Source: Candidatus Flexicrinis proximus (GTDB taxonomy: Bacteria > Chloroflexota > Anaerolineae > Aggregatilineales > Phototrophicaceae). Taken from it: DNA of 64,000 nucleotides. The notes under the pieces are model-generated. The model saw nothing but the letters and a program-made list of their open reading frames with translations. It was not told the DNA's origin and ran no database searches. The DNA is taken from contig JADJQF010000002.1 of NCBI GenBank assembly GCA_016712885.1, positions 372,001-436,000 of the forward strand. Reading direction: 5' to 3'. Numbering within the stretch: position 1 is the stretch's first letter; each line of letters begins with the position of its first letter. The position numbers were made by a program, and so were the translations under genes. Shown one piece after another: positions 35,893-44,647 of the stretch.

Positions 35893-38586
35893 ATGACAAT
35901 GACCAGCAATGAGGTCAGAAATCTCTTCCTTGAGTTCTTCGTTGAACACGGACACAAGCATGTGCCAAGCTCATCGCTTGTCCCGGCCAACGACCCTACC
36001 CTGCTGTTCACCAACGCGGGCATGGTGCAGTTTAAGGATGTGTTCCTGGGGCTTGATAAACGCGACTACAAGCGGGCAACGACCTCCCAGAAATCGATGC
36101 GCGTTTCGGGCAAGCACAACGACCTCGAAAATGTTGGGCCGTCACCGCGCCACCACACATTCTTCGAGATGCTGGGCAACTTCAGCTTCGGCGACTACTT
36201 TAAGAGCGACGCGATCAAGTACGCGTACCAGTTCCTGACGCAGGCGTGCGGTCTGCCGGCAGACCGGTTGGTATTCACAGTCTACAAGAACGACGACGAG
36301 GCGTTCAACATCTGGGTTAACGAGGTGGGAGTGAATCCGAACCGCGTCGCACGGATGGGGCCGAAGACGAACTTCTGGCAGATGGCAGAGACCGGCCCCT
36401 GCGGCCCAACCAGCGAGATCCACTGGGACAAGTACCCGGAACAAGGCGAGGACAGCATCGTCGGCCAGCTTCAGGAAGAGGATGACCGTTTCCTTGAAAT
36501 CTGGAACCTGGTGTTCATGCAGTTCAACCGGACAGCGGCTGACCCCAGCCACACGGGACAGTTCGATGTCCCGCTGCCAGCACCGGGAGTCGATACGGGG
36601 ATGGGTTTGGAGCGGATCGTCAGCATTATCCAGGGCAAGCTGGCGAACTACGAAACCGACCTATTTATGCCGATCATCGAGGCCACACAGCAGCTGACCG
36701 GCCACAGCGACGCCGTGCGTGACGCAAACATCGTTCCGTACCGGGTGATTGCCGACCATATCCGCGCGGCGGTGTTTCTGATTGCGGACGGCGTTGAACC
36801 AGGCGCGAAGAACCGGCAGGCGGTTTGCCGTCTGGTGATCCGACGCGCGGCGCGGTTTGGAAAGAAACTAGGCTTCGAGCAGCCGTTCCTGGGGGAAGTC
36901 GCGCAGAGCGTCATCAGTACGATGGGCGACTATTACGGCGAATTGAAGGACAAGTCCGACAAGATCCGTTCGGTTATCACCAAAGAAGAGGTGATGTTCC
37001 GGCGCACACTTGATCGGGGCGTGGCCGAACTTAACGCGATGCTGGACGAACTGGACGAGCGCAAGGTGCTGCCGGGGAACAAGGCGTTCTACCTGAAGGC
37101 AACGCTTGGTCTGCCGCTGGAAGTCATCAAGGACATCTGCGAGGAGCGCAGCTATTCGGTCGACCTTGACGGGTTCCGCGAGGCGGAGGAACAGCACTCG
37201 CTCGTGAGCGGCAGCAAGGTAATGGGGAAGATCGAGTCGGCTGAAGCCTACTCGTCGGTTTTCGCTTCACTTAAGCAATCCGGGGCGCTGAGCGACAAGG
37301 GCGTGACCTATTCGCCGTACGGGCCGACATCAATCGCGGGCGTGAAGGTGCTGGCGCTGCTGGGCGAAGGCGGTTCGATAGAGAGCGCAATTACTGGCGA
37401 GAAGATCGAGATTATCCTGGATGAAACGCCGTTCTACGTGGAAGCGGGCGGCCAGGTCAGCGATACCGGCCTGATCCGTGGAGACGGATGGGTGATAGAG
37501 GTCGAAGATATGCGCCGACCGATCGGAGGGCTGGTTGTGCATCTGGGCGAAGTTGTTGAGGGGCAGCCCACGGTCGGCGAAACCGCCAGCGCCGAGGTCG
37601 ACACGGTGCGCCGCTCGGACATCATCCGCAACCACACGGCGACTCATTTGCTGCATGCGGCGCTGCGCAACGCGCTCGGTACACACGTGGAACAACGCGG
37701 TTCGCTGGTAGCGCCTGACCGTCTGCGCTTCGACTTTGCGCACGGCCAACGGATCGAAGAAGACGAACTCAAGCGCATCGAGGCGGAAGTGAACGCAGCG
37801 GTGCTTGCCAACTACGGCGTGGTGTCGACGGTAAAGCTGCTGGCGCAGGCACGCGCGGAAGGCGCGATGGCGCTGTTCGGCGAGAAGTACGGCGAGACAG
37901 TGCGCACGGTGGTGATCGGTAACGGCAAACGCTACAGCTATGAGCTGTGCGGCGGAGTGCATGTCAAGGAAACCGGCGAAATCGGCTCGTTCGTGTTTGC
38001 CAGCGAGGGCAGCGTGAGCGCGGGCATCCGGCGCGTCGAGGCGCTCACCGGACGCGCGGCAGTCCACTATGTTCAGGAACGCCTGGGCACGCTCAACCGG
38101 CTTTCGTCGCAGCTGGGGGCGCGGCCAGATGAGGCGATCCACCGGCTGTTCGCGCTGCAGGATGAGCTGGCGACGGCCCGTAAACAGATGTCGATGCTGC
38201 AGCGGGATCTGGCGAAGATGCGGTTCGAAGAGCTGGCGCGCGGTGTTGAAACGATCAACGGCGTGCAAACGATCATCGCGCAGGTCGATGGACTGCCGAT
38301 GGACATTCTGAGAGAGATGGCCGACTGGTTCAAGGCGAAGATCAAGGAAGGTGTGCTGGTGTTGGGCAGCGCGGCCGACGGCAAGCCGCAACTGCTGGTG
38401 TCGGTTACGGGCGACCTGACAAAGCGAGGCTATCACGCCGGCAACCTGATCAAGGCGATTGCGCCGGTGGTTGGCGGCGGCGGCGGCGGACGGCCCGACA
38501 TGGCGCAGGCCGGCGGGAAAGACATAAGCAAGCTGGCAGAAGCCCTTGAGGCAGCGCGCCACGCCCTGCACTCGGTCGGCAGCTAG
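35893..38586 (+). CDS. alaS: Alanyl-tRNA synthetase
   Basis: The 897-residue class II synthetase begins with EVRNLFLEFFVEHGHKHVPSS and has NAGMVQFKDVFLG, then TSQKSMR(V)SGKHNDLENVG, the editing-domain HTATHLLHAALR, a CGGVHVKETGEIG zinc/editing motif and a C-Ala domain ending with a Gly-rich GGGGGGRPDMAQAGG. It charges tRNA-Ala and edits Ser/Gly mischarging. An AAGGAG at 35878 supports the ATG at 35893. It heads a five-gene operon (alaS, J-like membrane protein, ruvX, mltG, lipoprotein), like the alaS-yrzL-ruvX-yrzB-mltG order in Bacillus. Confidence 0.97.
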   Translation: MTMTSNEVRNLFLEFFVEHGHKHVPSSSLVPANDPTLLFTNAGMVQFKDVFLGLDKRDYKRATTSQKSMRVSGKHNDLENVGPSPRHHTFFEMLGNFSFGDYFKSDAIKYAYQFLTQACGLPADRLVFTVYKNDDEAFNIWVNEVGVNPNRVARMGPKTNFWQMAETGPCGPTSEIHWDKYPEQGEDSIVGQLQEEDDRFLEIWNLVFMQFNRTAADPSHTGQFDVPLPAPGVDTGMGLERIVSIIQGKLANYETDLFMPIIEATQQLTGHSDAVRDANIVPYRVIADHIRAAVFLIADGVEPGAKNRQAVCRLVIRRAARFGKKLGFEQPFLGEVAQSVISTMGDYYGELKDKSDKIRSVITKEEVMFRRTLDRGVAELNAMLDELDERKVLPGNKAFYLKATLGLPLEVIKDICEERSYSVDLDGFREAEEQHSLVSGSKVMGKIESAEAYSSVFASLKQSGALSDKGVTYSPYGPTSIAGVKVLALLGEGGSIESAITGEKIEIILDETPFYVEAGGQVSDTGLIRGDGWVIEVEDMRRPIGGLVVHLGEVVEGQPTVGETASAEVDTVRRSDIIRNHTATHLLHAALRNALGTHVEQRGSLVAPDRLRFDFAHGQRIEEDELKRIEAEVNAAVLANYGVVSTVKLLAQARAEGAMALFGEKYGETVRTVVIGNGKRYSYELCGGVHVKETGEIGSFVFASEGSVSAGIRRVEALTGRAAVHYVQERLGTLNRLSSQLGARPDEAIHRLFALQDELATARKQMSMLQRDLAKMRFEELARGVETINGVQTIIAQVDGLPMDILREMADWFKAKIKEGVLVLGSAADGKPQLLVSVTGDLTKRGYHAGNLIKAIAPVVGGGGGGRPDMAQAGGKDISKLAEALEAARHALHSVGS

Positions 38587-38591
38587 AGTCG

Positions 38592-40145
38592 ATGCCTAGA
38601 GACGCTGCTTTCATCCAGCTGGAGTCAAACGAGGACGCAAATTCCGTCCGCGACCGGCTTCAGTTTTACCGCGGACAAGCAGTGCTCATCGTTTGGCCTG
38701 AGGAAGGCACGGCGCTGAACCGCAAACTGGATCTGGTGCTGGTCCAGCGCGAGGCCATGCGCCGTGCGATTCGGCTGGCGTTTGTGACGCACGACGCCGA
38801 CGTGGTGGAATACGCACGCGACCTCGACATCAGCACGTTCGAGACTATTGGGGCGTCGGAGCGCGGACGCTGGAAGCGGGGACGCGGAAAGGTCTTCGCG
38901 AACCGCGACCAGAAGCCGCCGGGGGACATCGATCCCGACGAACTGAAACCGGTAGCAAGCCGCCTGCACGCGCCCGTACGGCTGCCGCTGCCGAGCGTGG
39001 TGCGGCTGGTGATCGTTGGCGTCGTGATTGCGGTGCTATTGAGCGTGGCGTATGTGGTGCTTCCCGGCGCAACGATCACGGTGAGGCTGGCGAAACGCGA
39101 CGTGATCGGGGACGCGCTGATCACGGCTTCGCCGGCGATCCAGCAGATCAACGTGGAAGGCGGGCGCATCCCGGCGCGGTATGTGGTGGTCGAGGTCGTC
39201 CAAAGTGGGACGTATCCGACGACTGGACGGTTGGACGGAGAGGATACCCGCGCGACCGGTACGGTGACAATCGTCAACCGGAGCGATACGCCAAGAGAGA
39301 TCGCCGCTGGCACGATCGTCAGCACGAGCGACGCGGTGCCGGTACGGTTCGCGCTCCAAAGCGACGCGCTGCTCCCAGGCGGACAGAACCTGTCGGTCGA
39401 AGTTCGCGTCGAGGCGCTGCCGGACTATGCCGGAGAGGCCGGAAACGTGGGAGCGGCGCGCATCACGACGCTGGAGACTGACTTCGGCGGAGAGGTGAGC
39501 GTGACGAACCTGCTGCCGCTGAGCGGTGGACAGAGCCGGACACTGCCGGTGGTCACCCAAGCGGATCTCGACCGGCTGCGCGCGGCAGTCCGGCAGCAGA
39601 TACAGGCGCAGGCGCAGACGGAACTCGACTCGATGCTGGCGGACGGCGAGTTCACTATCGACGAGAGTATCGCCATCACGCCGGAGAGCAACCGCGCCGA
39701 CTGGCAGGTTTACTCGGCGCGCGCCGGGGACATTGCCGCCGAGGTCAGCCTGGAACAACGAGCCATCGTGCAGGTGCTGGTGATCAACCAGCGCGACGCC
39801 GAGCGGATCGCGTTCGCGGCGCTGAGCCGGAATATCCCGCGCGGCCGGTCGCTGGACAGCGGAACACTCCGCTATGAACGCGGTCCAATCGAGTCGATCT
39901 CCGAGAGCGGCGACGTGACGTTCAGGATGTTCGCCGATGGGCTGATTACCGGCGACATAGACGCTACGGCGATCCAGAACTTCCTGGCAGGGCGATCGGT
40001 GAGCGACGCACAGGTGTACCTGCGCAGTACGCTAGAACTGGCACCGGACAGCGAGCCGATCATCACGATCAGCCCCAGGTTCAACGACAACCTGCCAGTG
40101 CTGCCGGTGCGGATCACGCTGATCGTGCTGGACGCGCAGCCATGA
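38592..40145 (+). CDS. Membrane protein with baseplate-J-like domain, function unknown
   Basis: The 517-residue protein has a cytosolic N-terminal domain (about 1-130, Arg-rich toward its end), one membrane helix (about 136-160) and a large extracytoplasmic part. In that part, segments such as ARATGTVTIVNRSDTPREIAAGTIV (abbreviated here as TGTVTIVNRSD then IAAGTIV) and the following ALPDYAGEAGNVGAARIT resemble the baseplate J/gp47 fold of phage tails and contractile systems. No other tail or secretion genes are near and the gene overlaps ruvX by 4 bp, so a phage origin is unlikely. It fills the yrzL-like slot of an alaS-ruvX-mltG operon and may be linked to envelope biology. Confidence 0.6.
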   Translation: MPRDAAFIQLESNEDANSVRDRLQFYRGQAVLIVWPEEGTALNRKLDLVLVQREAMRRAIRLAFVTHDADVVEYARDLDISTFETIGASERGRWKRGRGKVFANRDQKPPGDIDPDELKPVASRLHAPVRLPLPSVVRLVIVGVVIAVLLSVAYVVLPGATITVRLAKRDVIGDALITASPAIQQINVEGGRIPARYVVVEVVQSGTYPTTGRLDGEDTRATGTVTIVNRSDTPREIAAGTIVSTSDAVPVRFALQSDALLPGGQNLSVEVRVEALPDYAGEAGNVGAARITTLETDFGGEVSVTNLLPLSGGQSRTLPVVTQADLDRLRAAVRQQIQAQAQTELDSMLADGEFTIDESIAITPESNRADWQVYSARAGDIAAEVSLEQRAIVQVLVINQRDAERIAFAALSRNIPRGRSLDSGTLRYERGPIESISESGDVTFRMFADGLITGDIDATAIQNFLAGRSVSDAQVYLRSTLELAPDSEPIITISPRFNDNLPVLPVRITLIVLDAQP

Positions 40146-40603
40146 CCCCCAATGCGCCGCTGCTGGCGATTGACCACGGCATCAAGCGGATTGGCGTGGC
40201 GGTGTGCGACCGCTCGTGGCTGGTGGCACGCGAGCTGATGGTAATCGTGCGGACGACGCGCGAGGCAGACTTCGCCAAGATCAACGCGGCGGCGGCGCAG
40301 CACCAGGCGTGCGCGATGATCGTCGGGATGCCGAGTGACGAGTTCCGCGCCGAAGGCGAACACACGCAAGGCGACACGGTACGGCTGTGGGTCGAGCGAT
40401 TTCAGGCGACAACGACACTGCCAATCCTGTACTGGGACGAGCAGATGACAAGCGAAGAAGCAAAGTCGCTGGCGAGGCGAGCACGACGCAAGCCTGAGGC
40501 GGCGATTGACGATCTAGCCGCGCGCGTGATCCTGCAGAGTTACCTGGACGCGCTGCGCGATGGGCTTGCTCCCTTACCGCCCACCCTTAGCAAGGAGTCC
40601 TAA
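40142..40603 (+). CDS. ruvX: RuvX/YqgF-family RNase H-fold nuclease
   Basis: The 153-residue protein has the three acidic motif regions of the family: LAIDHGIKRIGVAVCD near the start, YWDEQMTSEEAKSLA in the middle and DDLAARVILQSYLD near the end. YqgF homologues process the 5' end of 16S rRNA and some resolve Holliday junctions. The usual G-x-D-V-G opening is AIDHG here but keeps the Asp. It is translationally coupled to the gene before it (4-bp overlap), and mltG starts 1 bp after its stop. Confidence 0.88.
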   Translation: MTPNAPLLAIDHGIKRIGVAVCDRSWLVARELMVIVRTTREADFAKINAAAAQHQACAMIVGMPSDEFRAEGEHTQGDTVRLWVERFQATTTLPILYWDEQMTSEEAKSLARRARRKPEAAIDDLAARVILQSYLDALRDGLAPLPPTLSKES

Positions 40604-40604
40604 C

Positions 40605-41699
40605 ATGGGACGCTTCTTCCGCTGGCTGTTCGCACTTGGAGTCCTGGCTGTGATCGCGGCGGCGTGCGCGGTCGCGCTGGTGCTGGCCATCACGGGTAAA
40701 TCGCCGGGCGAGGCGCTGCGGCAGGTGGCGGCGCAGCTTTCGATCCTGGGACGGGACGACGAGATCAACGCACCGTTCAGGGCGGGCGACACTGAATCGC
40801 AGCGGTTCGACATCGAGCCGGGAGACACGCCCGCGCAGATCGCGGACTGGCTGGTGACCTACGGGTATATCGGCGACGGAGACCTGTTTGTGAACTACGC
40901 CCGCTCGCAGGGACTGGATACCCAGTTCGAGGCAGGGACGTACTTCATACGGCGGTCGCAGTCGATTGCCGAAATCGCGCACCAGCTGACCGATTCGGCG
41001 AACAGCTTTATCCCGTTCCGGGTGCTGGAGGGATGGCGGCTGGAGGAGATCGCGGAAGCGATTGACGCGAACCCGATGTTCGGCTTCAGCGGCGCGGAGT
41101 TCATCGCGGCGACGTATGCGCCATCGTCCGTCAGACAGAGCCTCGGGATACCCGACGGCGCGAACCTCGAAGGCTTTCTGTATCCGGATACGTACCGCCT
41201 TGCGCCAGACACGACGGCAGAAGGGCTGGTCGAGACGCTGACGACCGCGTTCATGATGGCGGTTGGACCGGAACTGATGGATGACGTACTCAATCAAGGC
41301 CGGACGCTGCGCGAGGTCGTCAATCTGGCGGCGATCGTGCAGCGGGAAGCCCTGCACGCCGACGAGATGCCGCTGATCGCAGGCGTCTACCAGAACCGGC
41401 TGGACATCGAAATGAAGCTGGACGCCGACCCGACGGTGCAATACGCGCTGGGGAACAGCCGAGGGGCGTGGTGGCCGCAGATCACGGTGGCCGACTATTC
41501 GGCAGTGAACTCGGCCTACAACACGTACCTGGTGATCGGGCTGCCGCCCAGTCCGATCAGCAACCCGGGGCTGGCGGCGCTGCAGGCGGCGGTTTACCCG
41601 ACGGCAAGCGAGTACTACTATTTCCGCGCCGACTGCCGAGACGACGGGTATCACGACTTCGCGCCGACCTATGAGGAACACATTGCCAATGGCTGTTAA
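40605..41699 (+). CDS. mltG: Endolytic murein transglycosylase
   Basis: I start at the ATG at 40605, behind AAGGAG at 40592, rather than at the in-frame GTG-like codon at 40560 inside ruvX. The 364-residue protein has one N-terminal membrane helix (about 5-30), a LysM-like subdomain (about 65-130) and the YceG catalytic domain. The catalytic Glu is in AAIVQREAL (E248), followed by LIAGVYQNRLDIEMKLDADPT, the second family signature. It cleaves nascent glycan strands near the membrane and sets strand length. It overlaps the lipoprotein gene by 11 bp. Confidence 0.93.
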   Translation: MGRFFRWLFALGVLAVIAAACAVALVLAITGKSPGEALRQVAAQLSILGRDDEINAPFRAGDTESQRFDIEPGDTPAQIADWLVTYGYIGDGDLFVNYARSQGLDTQFEAGTYFIRRSQSIAEIAHQLTDSANSFIPFRVLEGWRLEEIAEAIDANPMFGFSGAEFIAATYAPSSVRQSLGIPDGANLEGFLYPDTYRLAPDTTAEGLVETLTTAFMMAVGPELMDDVLNQGRTLREVVNLAAIVQREALHADEMPLIAGVYQNRLDIEMKLDADPTVQYALGNSRGAWWPQITVADYSAVNSAYNTYLVIGLPPSPISNPGLAALQAAVYPTASEYYYFRADCRDDGYHDFAPTYEEHIANGC

Positions 41700-42546
41700 G
41701 GCGCCGGGAGCGCGGGCCAGGCAAGCAGGAGTGGTGCTTGCGGCCCTGCTGATCGGCGCGCTGGCCGGATGCGCTTCCCCTGCCCCGACCGTCAAGCGGG
41801 TGGTGCTGATCGCCCCGTTCGAAGGCAACAGCCGCGAGATCGGCTACGACATGCTGTATCCCGTGCGGCTGGCGCTGGCCGATGCAGCGGCGCAGGACAT
41901 TGTGCTGGTGGCAGTGGACGCGGGCGAAAGCGCCGAAGCTGCCGCACAGAAAGCCGCGGCATTGGCGGACGATCCGAGCGTGCTGATGGCGCTGACTGCC
42001 GGGGCAACGGCGGCGAACGAACAGGTCTTCGACGCGTTGGGCGACATCCCGACGGTGGTGATCGGACAGTGGAACGCGAGACCGTCCGCGCATGTGCTGG
42101 TGATGGCTTCGGCTGATCTAGCTGACCAGCTGACCTCCAATGAGATGGACGTGTTTGCCGCGGCGCTTGAAACCGGCGTGACGGGCGGCGAGACGTTCGG
42201 GCTAAAGGCCTTCGCACTGCTAGCCAGCGAACCGGCAGGCATCACGGTGCTGACGAACGCGGCGCCCGCCGACGCGGCGTTCGCCCAACGCCTGGCGGCC
42301 AGCGGGCTGTTTGTGCCGGAGCCGGGGCTGCTGGCGACAGCCGCGTACGACAGCGGGACACTGGCGGCCGAGGCCCTGGCGGGAGCAGATACCCGCGCGG
42401 AGGTGCTGGCGGCGCTGCGCGAGACGGACCGCCGCGGGATCAACGGCCAACTCCGCTTCGACAGCGAGGGTTACTGGCTGGACGCGCCGGTCTACACGCT
42501 GCGCTATGTGGACGGAGTGCTGCGGCTGGCAGACGGCGTAGACTAA
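41689..42546 (+). CDS. Lipoprotein with periplasmic-binding-protein-type-1-like fold
   Basis: The ATG at 41689 gives a signal peptide with lipobox L-A-G-C (Cys28). The 285-residue product contains VVLIAPFEGNSREIGYDMLYP and ALADAAAQDIVLVAVDAG, the usual opening of Leu/Ile/Val-type receptors, then a GTIP-like ALGDIPTVVIGQW, and ends with GINGQLRFDSEGYWLDAPVY. It is shorter than a full LivJ (about 350-400), so part of one lobe may be missing. No permease or ATPase is adjacent; it is the last gene of the alaS-mltG operon and may act in sensing rather than transport. Confidence 0.7.
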   Translation: MAVKAPGARARQAGVVLAALLIGALAGCASPAPTVKRVVLIAPFEGNSREIGYDMLYPVRLALADAAAQDIVLVAVDAGESAEAAAQKAAALADDPSVLMALTAGATAANEQVFDALGDIPTVVIGQWNARPSAHVLVMASADLADQLTSNEMDVFAAALETGVTGGETFGLKAFALLASEPAGITVLTNAAPADAAFAQRLAASGLFVPEPGLLATAAYDSGTLAAEALAGADTRAEVLAALRETDRRGINGQLRFDSEGYWLDAPVYTLRYVDGVLRLADGVD

Positions 42547-42637
42547 GTTTGTGGAGGCGCTGCCTCCACACCTCCGCGAGGGACTTGCGCCCCTCGACCC
42601 CGCATAATCGATTCTGTGGCTCTCCTGCCACAAAATC
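42543..42637 (+). repeat. Three-hairpin intergenic repeat, copy 1
   Basis: Stem 1 is GTGGAGGC-GCT-GCCTCCAC (42551-42569), stem 2 is CGAGGG/CCCTCG around 42577-42596, and stem 3 is GATTCTGTGGC/GCCACAAAATC (42610-42637) with one mismatch. The left end ACTAAGTTT includes the stop codon of the lipoprotein gene. It closely matches copies at 54732 and 57822 and, inverted, 63124. Confidence 0.8.
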
Positions 42638-42722
42638 AACGTGCAGAGCGTGGTCCAGGCGGAGCGGCTTACTGGGCAATGCCGGTCAGGGTCTCGTAGA
42701 TATGGGGCAGCGGTTTCACCGG

Positions 42723-43994
42723 TTACGAGCTATAGGTGATGGCCGCGTGGGCGTGCGAGAGCGCCGCCTGGAGCTTGTCGCGGTCATTGGCGTGGAGGGT
42801 GAGCAGCGGTTGACCCGGCTGCACCTCATCGCCGACTTTGACGTGGACCATGACGCCGACCGAGTGGTCCAGCGAGTCCTTCTTGGTGGCGCGACCCCCG
42901 CCCAACTCGAAACTGGCACGGGCGATGGATTCGGCGTTGACGCCGGCGACGTAGTGATGATTGACAGCGCGAATGGTCTCGACGATGGCGGCCTGCGGGA
43001 GAAGCGCGGGGTCATCGACCATGGAGACATCCCCGCCCTGCGCCTCGACCATGGCGCGGAAGGTGGCGAAAGCCTTGCCATCATCGAGGAAGTCGATGAG
43101 TTGGGCGCGGATTTTGTCGTAATCGGTCCACTTTTCACCACGGCCTGCCAGCCAGAGCATGTGCGAGGAGACGGTGATGCAGTGCTCACGGAAGTCATGG
43201 GGACCGCCGCCGCGAAGGGTGTCGATCACCTCACGGATCTCAAGCGCGTTGCCGACGGCTTCGCCTAAGGGCTGGTTCATGTCGGTGACGACGGCGACCA
43301 CGTCGCGGCCGGCCAGATTGCCGATGTCGACCATGGCGTTGGCGAGTTCAAGGCCATCCTGAAGGGTCTTCATGAAGGCGCCGCTGCCGATTTTGACGTC
43401 GAGGACGATGCCCCGGGCGCCGGCGGCGATCTTTTTGCTCATGATGCTGCTGACGATGAGGGGCAGGCTCTGGACGGTGCCGGTGACATCGCGGAGGGCG
43501 TAAAGCTTGCCGTCGGCAGGGGCGAGGTCACCAGACTGACCGGCGAGGACGATGCCGTTCTCGCGGGCGAGGCGGCGGAATTCTTCTTCGGTCAAGTTGA
43601 CGTTATAGCCTTTGATACTCTCCAGCTTGTCGAGGGTGCCGCCGGTCAAGCCGAGGCCACGCCCGCTCATCTTGGCGACTTTGACGCCGCAGGCGGCGAC
43701 CAGAGGCAGAACGACGAGCGAGGTTTTGTCGCCGACGCCGCCTGTGGAGTGTTTGTCGAGGGCATAGGGCGTGATGTCGCTGAGGTCGAGCACCTGGCCG
43801 GAGCGGGCCATGGCGAGGGTCAGGGCAACGGTCTCATCGTGGTCCATGCCACGGATGACGATAGCCATGAGTAAGGCGGCGGTCTGGTAGTCAGGCACCT
43901 GCTCACGGGTGACGGCATTCACAAACCAGTTGATTTCCTCGGTGCTGAGGGCGAAACCATCGCGTTTCCTGGCTATAATGTCGAGCATGTGCAT
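42723..43994 (-). CDS. Pyrimidine-nucleoside (thymidine) phosphorylase, C-terminus cut by an in-frame stop
   Basis: The 423-residue frame has the glycosyltransferase-family-4 phosphorylase motifs: RDGFALSTEEINWFV, the phosphate-binding KHSTGGVGDKTSLVVLP, MSGRGLGLTGGTLDKLE(S) and KKIAAGARGIVLDVKIGSGAFMK. It phosphorolyses uridine, deoxyuridine or thymidine. The frame stops with SYSS-like TYSS then TAA at 42723-42725, yet the same frame continues for 17 codons as PVKPLPHIYETLTGIAQ to a second TAA at 42669, and this matches the kind of tail usual for the family. So the natural C-terminus appears separated by a nonsense codon. The enzyme core is intact. A catalytic effect of losing the tail is unknown. 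Confidence 0.9.
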   Translation of the reverse strand: MHMLDIIARKRDGFALSTEEINWFVNAVTREQVPDYQTAALLMAIVIRGMDHDETVALTLAMARSGQVLDLSDITPYALDKHSTGGVGDKTSLVVLPLVAACGVKVAKMSGRGLGLTGGTLDKLESIKGYNVNLTEEEFRRLARENGIVLAGQSGDLAPADGKLYALRDVTGTVQSLPLIVSSIMSKKIAAGARGIVLDVKIGSGAFMKTLQDGLELANAMVDIGNLAGRDVVAVVTDMNQPLGEAVGNALEIREVIDTLRGGGPHDFREHCITVSSHMLWLAGRGEKWTDYDKIRAQLIDFLDDGKAFATFRAMVEAQGGDVSMVDDPALLPQAAIVETIRAVNHHYVAGVNAESIARASFELGGGRATKKDSLDHSVGVMVHVKVGDEVQPGQPLLTLHANDRDKLQAALSHAHAAITYSS

Positions 43995-44023
43995 GGGAGC
44001 TGCTCCATAAAGGGTGCGCGGTG

Positions 44024-44647
44024 ATGTGGATAACGCTGATAGGAATGCTGGCGTACGGCGTGCTGCATACGCTGTTAGCCGGGTGGTTCAAACCACGATT
44101 TCGCGCGCGGTTTGGCGAGCGCGCATATTATGGATTATATCGCATCCTCTTCAATACCATTGTGACCATCACGCTGGCTCCGGTGGCGCTGGCGATGCTG
44201 ATCGAGGACAGCAACGCGCCGGTGGTCTGGCAATTCCCGACGCGGGCCGAGCCGGTGCTGATGGCGATCCAGCTGGCGGGGATGGCGGGGATGGCGGTGT
44301 CGCTGCTGCAGATCGACGGGATGCGATTCCTGGGGGTGACGCAGTTGATGGCGTATCTGCGCGGCGCTCCCCTGCCGCTGGCGGACGAGCCGCTGCAAAC
44401 AGGCGGCGTATACCGGTTGGTACGGCACCCGCTGTACCTGTTCTCGATCCTGGTGATGTGGCCGGTAACGGTGATGCGCGGCGCGTACTTCGGGTTTTGC
44501 CTGGGCGCGACGCTGTACTTCGTTGTCGGTTCGCTGTACGAAGAACGGCGGCTGGCACAGGGGTTCGGACAAGCATATGAGGACTATCGCGAGCGCGTGG
44601 CATGGCTGATCCCGTTGGTGCGGCTGCCCAGAAGGGCTTCCCGATGA
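44024..44647 (+). CDS. NnrU/isoprenylcysteine methyltransferase-like membrane protein
   Basis: The 207-residue protein (ATG at 44024; a GTG at 44021 is one codon earlier) has about five to six membrane segments. Near the C-terminus it carries TGGVYRLVRHPLYLFSI, the R-H-P-x-Y signature of ICMT/PEMT-type membrane methyltransferases, and a later YEERRLAQGFGQAYEDYRERV with the conserved E-E-x-x-L and Y-x-x-Y. The N-terminal half (ML-AYGVLHTLLAG) is more NnrU-like. The substrate is unknown. It overlaps the CoA-transferase-like gene by 4 bp. Confidence 0.72.
   Translation: MWITLIGMLAYGVLHTLLAGWFKPRFRARFGERAYYGLYRILFNTIVTITLAPVALAMLIEDSNAPVVWQFPTRAEPVLMAIQLAGMAGMAVSLLQIDGMRFLGVTQLMAYLRGAPLPLADEPLQTGGVYRLVRHPLYLFSILVMWPVTVMRGAYFGFCLGATLYFVVGSLYEERRLAQGFGQAYEDYRERVAWLIPLVRLPRRASR

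Noticed and set aside
37330..38571. Long minus-strand frame inside alaS, and similar ones at 40587-41828, 47293-48234, 48772-49869 and 61931-62962
   Set aside because: Each lies antisense to a recognised gene, has Arg/His or Ala/Asp-rich composition typical of high-GC shadow frames, and shows no domain.
38592..40145. Prophage or contractile-injection gene, because of the baseplate-J resemblance
   Set aside because: No other tail, lysis or integrase gene lies nearby, and the gene overlaps ruvX within a housekeeping operon.
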